Shown here piece after piece: positions 60,214 to 64,000 of a stretch of 64,000 nt of DNA (positions are counted from its first letter, which is position 1; the number at the start of each line of letters is the position of its first letter). The position numbers were made by a program, and so were the translations under genes. The stretch is from Devosia ginsengisoli (lineage in GTDB: Bacteria > Pseudomonadota > Alphaproteobacteria > Rhizobiales > Devosiaceae). Under the pieces are notes generated by a model, which searched no databases, was not told where the DNA came from, and saw only the letters and a list, made by a program, of their open reading frames with translations. The stretch covers positions 2,723,501 through 2,787,500 of the forward strand of contig NZ_CP042304.1 of the NCBI RefSeq assembly GCF_007859655.1, in the 5' to 3' direction.

Positions 60214-61431
60214 TCACGCCGCCTGCAGCGCCGTGGCCTTCCGATTGGCTTCCAACATGGATGCCCGCATGAGATAGGCCTTCGCGCTGACCGGATCGGC
60301 AGCGATGCGGCGCATCTCATCGAGATTGGCCCGGCGCGTCTCGGGGTCCTTGGCCTCCAGCCGCTTCTTGTTCTGGATGGTCTGGGCCTGCACGAAATCC
60401 ACGGTCAAGGTGCGGCGCTGCAGGTCATAGAGGTCGAGCAGCGTATCGGACGCGCCATGCCAGACGCGGGCGAGCTTGTCTGCAAGGTTGACCGCGTCCT
60501 GGATGCCGCCATTGAGGCCCATGCCGCCAATCGGATTGTTGACATGGGAGGCGTCACCGGCCAGCAGGATCCGGCCCTGCCGGAAGGTCTTGGCGACGCG
60601 CTGATGCACCCGGTAGAGATTGCGATGCACGATCTCGTAGCCCCCGTCTTTGGGGAAGAAGCGCTCGAGCCGGGCATGCACGGCTTCATCGGAGAGCAGT
60701 TCCGCCTCGGTCTGGTCGGGCGAGGTCGGGAACACTGTGCGCCAGAGGCCTGGAGGGCCATCGGCCGCGACCTTAAAGCAATTGCACCATTCCTCGGGGT
60801 CAGCAAAATAGCTGCGGAAGCAATAGCCGCGGCTGGCTTCGAAATCGAAGGGCGTGGTGAGAACCAGGAATTGCTCGGCCCAGGTAAAGCCCTCGAACTC
60901 GATATTGGCCCCCTTGCGCACGGCACTGCGGGCACCATCGGCACCGACAAGATAGCGCCCCTCGAACAGGCGCTGGCCGTCCGGCGTCTTGACCGTCACC
61001 TCGACCCGGTCGTCATGGCTCACGAAGCTCACCACTTCATGGTCGAACAGCACTTCGGCCATGGGCTCGTTGCGCAGATGCCTGAGGACGATCTGCGCCG
61101 TCTTGAACTGCTCGCACTGGACCACATAGGGATAGGCGGTTTCGTCGGCGATCAGGGCGTGATCGAATTCGGCCACCATTTCTCCGCTGGGACGATCCCA
61201 GAACTGGAAGATCGGCGCCACCAGGCCTGCAGCGCGCAGGTCCTCTTCCAACCCGAGCGCGCCCAGCATTTCCAGCGTCGCGGGATGGGTGGTGGCGGCC
61301 CGGGGATCTTCCTGCAGGCTGGCAAAGCGCTCGAGGACGGTCACCGGCACGCCGCTGCGCGCCAGGCTCAGCGCACAGATGAGGCCGACGGGGCCGCCGC
61401 CGCTGATGATCACGCGATTCTTGTCGGACAC
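60214..61431 (-). CDS. FAD-dependent monooxygenase (PheA/TfdB, FAD_binding_3 family)
   Basis: 405 residues from GTG 61431, which has AAGGAGAAAGCC upstream. VIISGGGPVGLICALSLARS is the GxGxxG FAD motif, and LVGADGARSAVRKGANIEF near 160 the DG fingerprint. GRILLAGDASHVNNPIGGMG near 270 is the GD motif and second flavin contact, followed by LNGGIQDAVNLADKLARVW. This is the group A aromatic hydroxylase layout. It sits between the enamidase and dehydrogenase genes, so hydroxylation or ring activation before hydrolysis is likely. Longer upstream frames overlap the enamidase gene and are rejected. Confidence 0.9.
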   Translation of the reverse strand: MSDKNRVIISGGGPVGLICALSLARSGVPVTVLERFASLQEDPRAATTHPATLEMLGALGLEEDLRAAGLVAPIFQFWDRPSGEMVAEFDHALIADETAYPYVVQCEQFKTAQIVLRHLRNEPMAEVLFDHEVVSFVSHDDRVEVTVKTPDGQRLFEGRYLVGADGARSAVRKGANIEFEGFTWAEQFLVLTTPFDFEASRGYCFRSYFADPEEWCNCFKVAADGPPGLWRTVFPTSPDQTEAELLSDEAVHARLERFFPKDGGYEIVHRNLYRVHQRVAKTFRQGRILLAGDASHVNNPIGGMGLNGGIQDAVNLADKLARVWHGASDTLLDLYDLQRRTLTVDFVQAQTIQNKKRLEAKDPETRRANLDEMRRIAADPVSAKAYLMRASMLEANRKATALQAA

Positions 61432-61453
61432 GGCTTTCTCCTTGAAAATGGGT

Positions 61454-62650
61454 TCAATGCGCCGCGGCGCTGAAATCGCGCGGCAGGCGGTTTTCGGCAA
61501 CCCGTATCGGGCGGGTAGGTGCCGGGGTATTGCGGCTGCGCCCGACGAAGCGCGGCACGCCATCGCTGAATACGGCCCCTACGGCGACCGGGTCACCGTG
61601 ACGAAGCGCGCCAAGCGCGCTGTCCTGGGTGCCGCCGAGTGGCGCATCCACGAGGATCAGGTCGGCATCCCGGCCGGGGCGCAGATATCCCGAACTACGG
61701 CCATAGACCCGGGCATTGTTGCCGGTTGCCGCCCCGATGACCATTTCGGGCGGCAGGTCGAGCAGGCTCGACAGGTGGGTGATGGTGTAGAACATACCCA
61801 GCGGCATGATGCCCGACCCGGTCGGCGTGTCGGTCGCAATAAGCAGCCGGTCGAACTGGTCATGGGCGATGGCCTGCCGGGTGCAGAGCAGCGCCGTACG
61901 CAGATTGCCGGCCGTGCAGAGCTGCAGCGCCACCTGGCTTTCGGCCACCACGCGCTCGAAATGCGCATCGGGCATGGCGACCGGCCCGCCATTGATGTGG
62001 AACGAGACATGCGGATCGATGGCCAGCACATGCTCGCCATCGATCGGGGACGAACCGGGAATGGAGGCACCGCCGGTATGCAGCGTGGTGATCATGCCGT
62101 GTTTGCGCGCCATGGCCACCAGCGGCGTATAGTCCAGCGGATCGGCAAAGGCGCCGAAGCCGGCCTTGGCAAGCCACACGCCGGCGGCGGCCAGTTCGGC
62201 AAAATCCGCCTCGGTCAGTCCGGGCTCCAGGATCACCGATCCGGCCCAGACCCGCATACCGCCGGGGCGGTATTGGGCAAAACAGCGCTGCGCCGCGATG
62301 GCGAGGGCCTTCACACCGACAGGATCGGACGGACGGCCGGGAACATGCACTTCCGAGGCACTGATCGCCGTGGTGACCCCGCCATGCAGATAGCTTTCCA
62401 GATAGCCCACCGTCTTCTGGCGCGGCGTATAGTCACCGAAGGTGATGTGGACATGGGAATCGATAAGGCCCGGCATGGCGGTAGCGCCCGCCGCATCCAC
62501 GACGACGTCGCAGGATGCCAGCGCGGCTGCGTCAGCCGTGCCGACGCTCTCGATCAGGCCGTCCTGCATGAGGATCGTGTCACCGCTGGCCAGGGGCTGG
62601 CGCCAGTCACCACTGACGATGCACCCCAGATTGACGACAGCAGTACGCAT
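61454..62650 (-). CDS. Enamidase-like amidohydrolase
   Basis: 398 residues from ATG 62650 (MRTAVVNLGCIVSGDWRQPL), with GGGAGGGTGAA upstream. PGLIDSHVHITFGDYTPRQK near 52 supplies the HxH metal motif, LHTGGASIPGSS near 185 and VSFHINGGPVAM near 213 two further histidines, and LLIATDTPTGSGIMPLG near 268 the aspartate. DYTPRQKT, LHGGVTTAIS, PGRPSDPVGVKALA and the end SRNTPAP closely follow Eubacterium barkeri enamidase, which opens 6-oxotetrahydronicotinate. It should hydrolyse a cyclic enamide or lactam. It is the first gene after site C. Confidence 0.82.
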   Translation of the reverse strand: MRTAVVNLGCIVSGDWRQPLASGDTILMQDGLIESVGTADAAALASCDVVVDAAGATAMPGLIDSHVHITFGDYTPRQKTVGYLESYLHGGVTTAISASEVHVPGRPSDPVGVKALAIAAQRCFAQYRPGGMRVWAGSVILEPGLTEADFAELAAAGVWLAKAGFGAFADPLDYTPLVAMARKHGMITTLHTGGASIPGSSPIDGEHVLAIDPHVSFHINGGPVAMPDAHFERVVAESQVALQLCTAGNLRTALLCTRQAIAHDQFDRLLIATDTPTGSGIMPLGMFYTITHLSSLLDLPPEMVIGAATGNNARVYGRSSGYLRPGRDADLILVDAPLGGTQDSALGALRHGDPVAVGAVFSDGVPRFVGRSRNTPAPTRPIRVAENRLPRDFSAAAH

Positions 62651-62679
62651 TTCACCCTCCCGACTTGCGACACAGCCAT

Positions 62680-62708
62680 TCTTGTATGACAAGATGACGA
62701 TATGTCAA
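62680..62708 (-). promoter_or_regulatory. Promoter with perfect GntR-type operator (site C) upstream of the enamidase operon
   Basis: TCTTGTATGACAAGA (62680-62694) is a perfect 15-base palindrome with a 3-base centre. On the minus strand a consensus TTGACA (62708..62703) lies 8 bases upstream, so the operator covers the spacer end and -10 region. The ATG of the enamidase gene is 30 bases beyond the palindrome. Confidence 0.75.
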
Positions 62709-62818
62709 CACCGACCAAGGGAGTGATTGTCAGATTTTGCCGCCGCCGCTCAACCAGGCGAGCGAAGCCTTTAAGCAGGCCGCGGCCTAGGCACCCGCAG
62801 GACCGGCGCCAAAACGCA

Positions 62819-62850
62819 AAAACCCCTCACCGTTTCCGGTGAGGGGTTTT
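62819..62850 (-). terminator. rRNA operon terminator
   Basis: CCCCTCACC (62823-62831) and GGTGAGGGG (62838-62846) form a nine-pair stem with a six-base loop. An A5 run before and T4 after give a U tract in both directions. It lies about 45 bases after the 5S rRNA 3' end. Confidence 0.9.
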
Positions 62851-62892
62851 CAAATTTCATTCGACATCTAAAGAGATCATACGTTTTTGGCA

Positions 62893-63011
62893 GACCTTGC
62901 AGCGACCTACTCTCCCAAGCCTTGAGACTTAGTACCATTGGCGCAGAGGAATTTGACGGTCGAGTTCGGGATGGGATCGGGTCTTGGGCTCCTCGCAAAA
63001 ACCACAAGGTC
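62893..63011 (-). rRNA. rrf: 5S ribosomal RNA
   Basis: The minus strand starts GACCTTGTGGTTTTTGCGAG and ends GTCGCTGCAAGGTC; the two ends pair as helix I. The conserved core GATCCCATCCCGAACTCG (loop C/helix III) and GGGAGAGTAGGTCGCTGC near the 3' end are unmistakable. The length of about 119 bases is normal. It is cotranscribed after 23S. Confidence 0.95.
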
Positions 63012-63136
63012 AGCGAAAAACGTATGAGTGAATTCTGGTTTGTTGTTTGGACAATCGCTTTCCCATGCAAGAAGCGATGTCTGGTGTATTTCTGAACCGA
63101 TCGAATTTCACAGTCTATGCGGACATAGATTAATGA

Positions 63137-64000
<864 letters not shown>

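Noticed and set aside
59101-61473. A plus-strand open frame of 790 codons, and similar long plus-strand frames at 18581-20647, 22849-24474 and 55959-57344
   Set aside because: Each lies exactly antisense to genes with clear catalytic motifs and ribosome sites. The long frames come from the high G+C content, and their translations are arginine-, proline- and histidine-rich with no domain.

Overview
The window looks like a chromosomal segment of an alphaproteobacterium of the order Hyphomicrobiales. This rests on the high G+C content, sugar-type ABC importers each paired with a LacI regulator, the rRNA and tRNA-fMet sequences, and the dispersed extragenic palindromes. A Devosia-like genus is a guess. 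It reads as four functional blocks separated by accessory scars and housekeeping genes, and it ends inside an rRNA operon.

1-9694 is a surface polysaccharide locus. The minus strand carries a tightly overlapping operon: methyltransferase, Gfo/Idh oxidoreductase, hexapeptide acyltransferase, DegT aminotransferase, Wzx-type flippase, and a glycosyltransferase-like gene that runs off the left edge. The plus strand carries a beta-helix protein, UDP-glucose 6-dehydrogenase and an O-antigen-ligase-like protein. The oxidoreductase, aminotransferase and acyltransferase together suggest synthesis of an acylamino sugar nucleotide.

9695-13150 is a scar. It holds one complete IS3-family element sitting against a 397-bp remnant of an identical copy, then fragments of an IS481-type transposase, a TraG coupling-protein C-terminus and the CopG-type gene that normally lies between traG and trbB. 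These are remains of a conjugative element.

13154-26510 is an inducible catabolic unit. A minus operon of seven genes (3-hydroxyacyl-CoA dehydrogenase-like, a solute-binding-fold protein without signal peptide, CaiB/BaiF CoA-transferase, enoyl-CoA hydratase, metallo-beta-lactamase-fold hydrolase, FAH-type dehydratase/hydrolase, semialdehyde dehydrogenase) and a minus ABC-importer operon each start at a promoter with a 17-bp spacer. The same palindrome, GGAAACACGTGTTTCC or a near copy, lies directly after the -10 box in both. The LacI-family gene between them is the obvious regulator.

26511-40542 contains a degraded DUF1116 gene, tRNA-fMet, and mostly housekeeping or unlinked genes: aldo/keto reductase, Sel1-repeat protein, bfd-bfr, VOC protein, ChbG-like deacetylase, lytic transglycosylase, MscS channel and hydrolases. 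Several copies of two extragenic palindrome families are interspersed. 40529-50076 is a glycan-use locus: a second ABC sugar importer, a GH2 glycosidase and two LacI regulators.

50166-62708 is the most novel-looking part, a putative N-heterocycle or cyclic-amide degradation cluster. It has an enamidase-like amidohydrolase, FAD monooxygenase, succinate-semialdehyde-type dehydrogenase, TauE exporter, DUF1185 protein, amidase, a signal-less solute-binding-fold protein, a tandem EthD-like protein, an FCD-type GntR regulator and an SsuABC-type importer. The importer permease carries a one-base frameshift in a G run. A palindrome TTGT-N3-ACAA occurs upstream of three of its transcription units. The right edge holds 5S rRNA and the 3' part of 23S rRNA on the minus strand.
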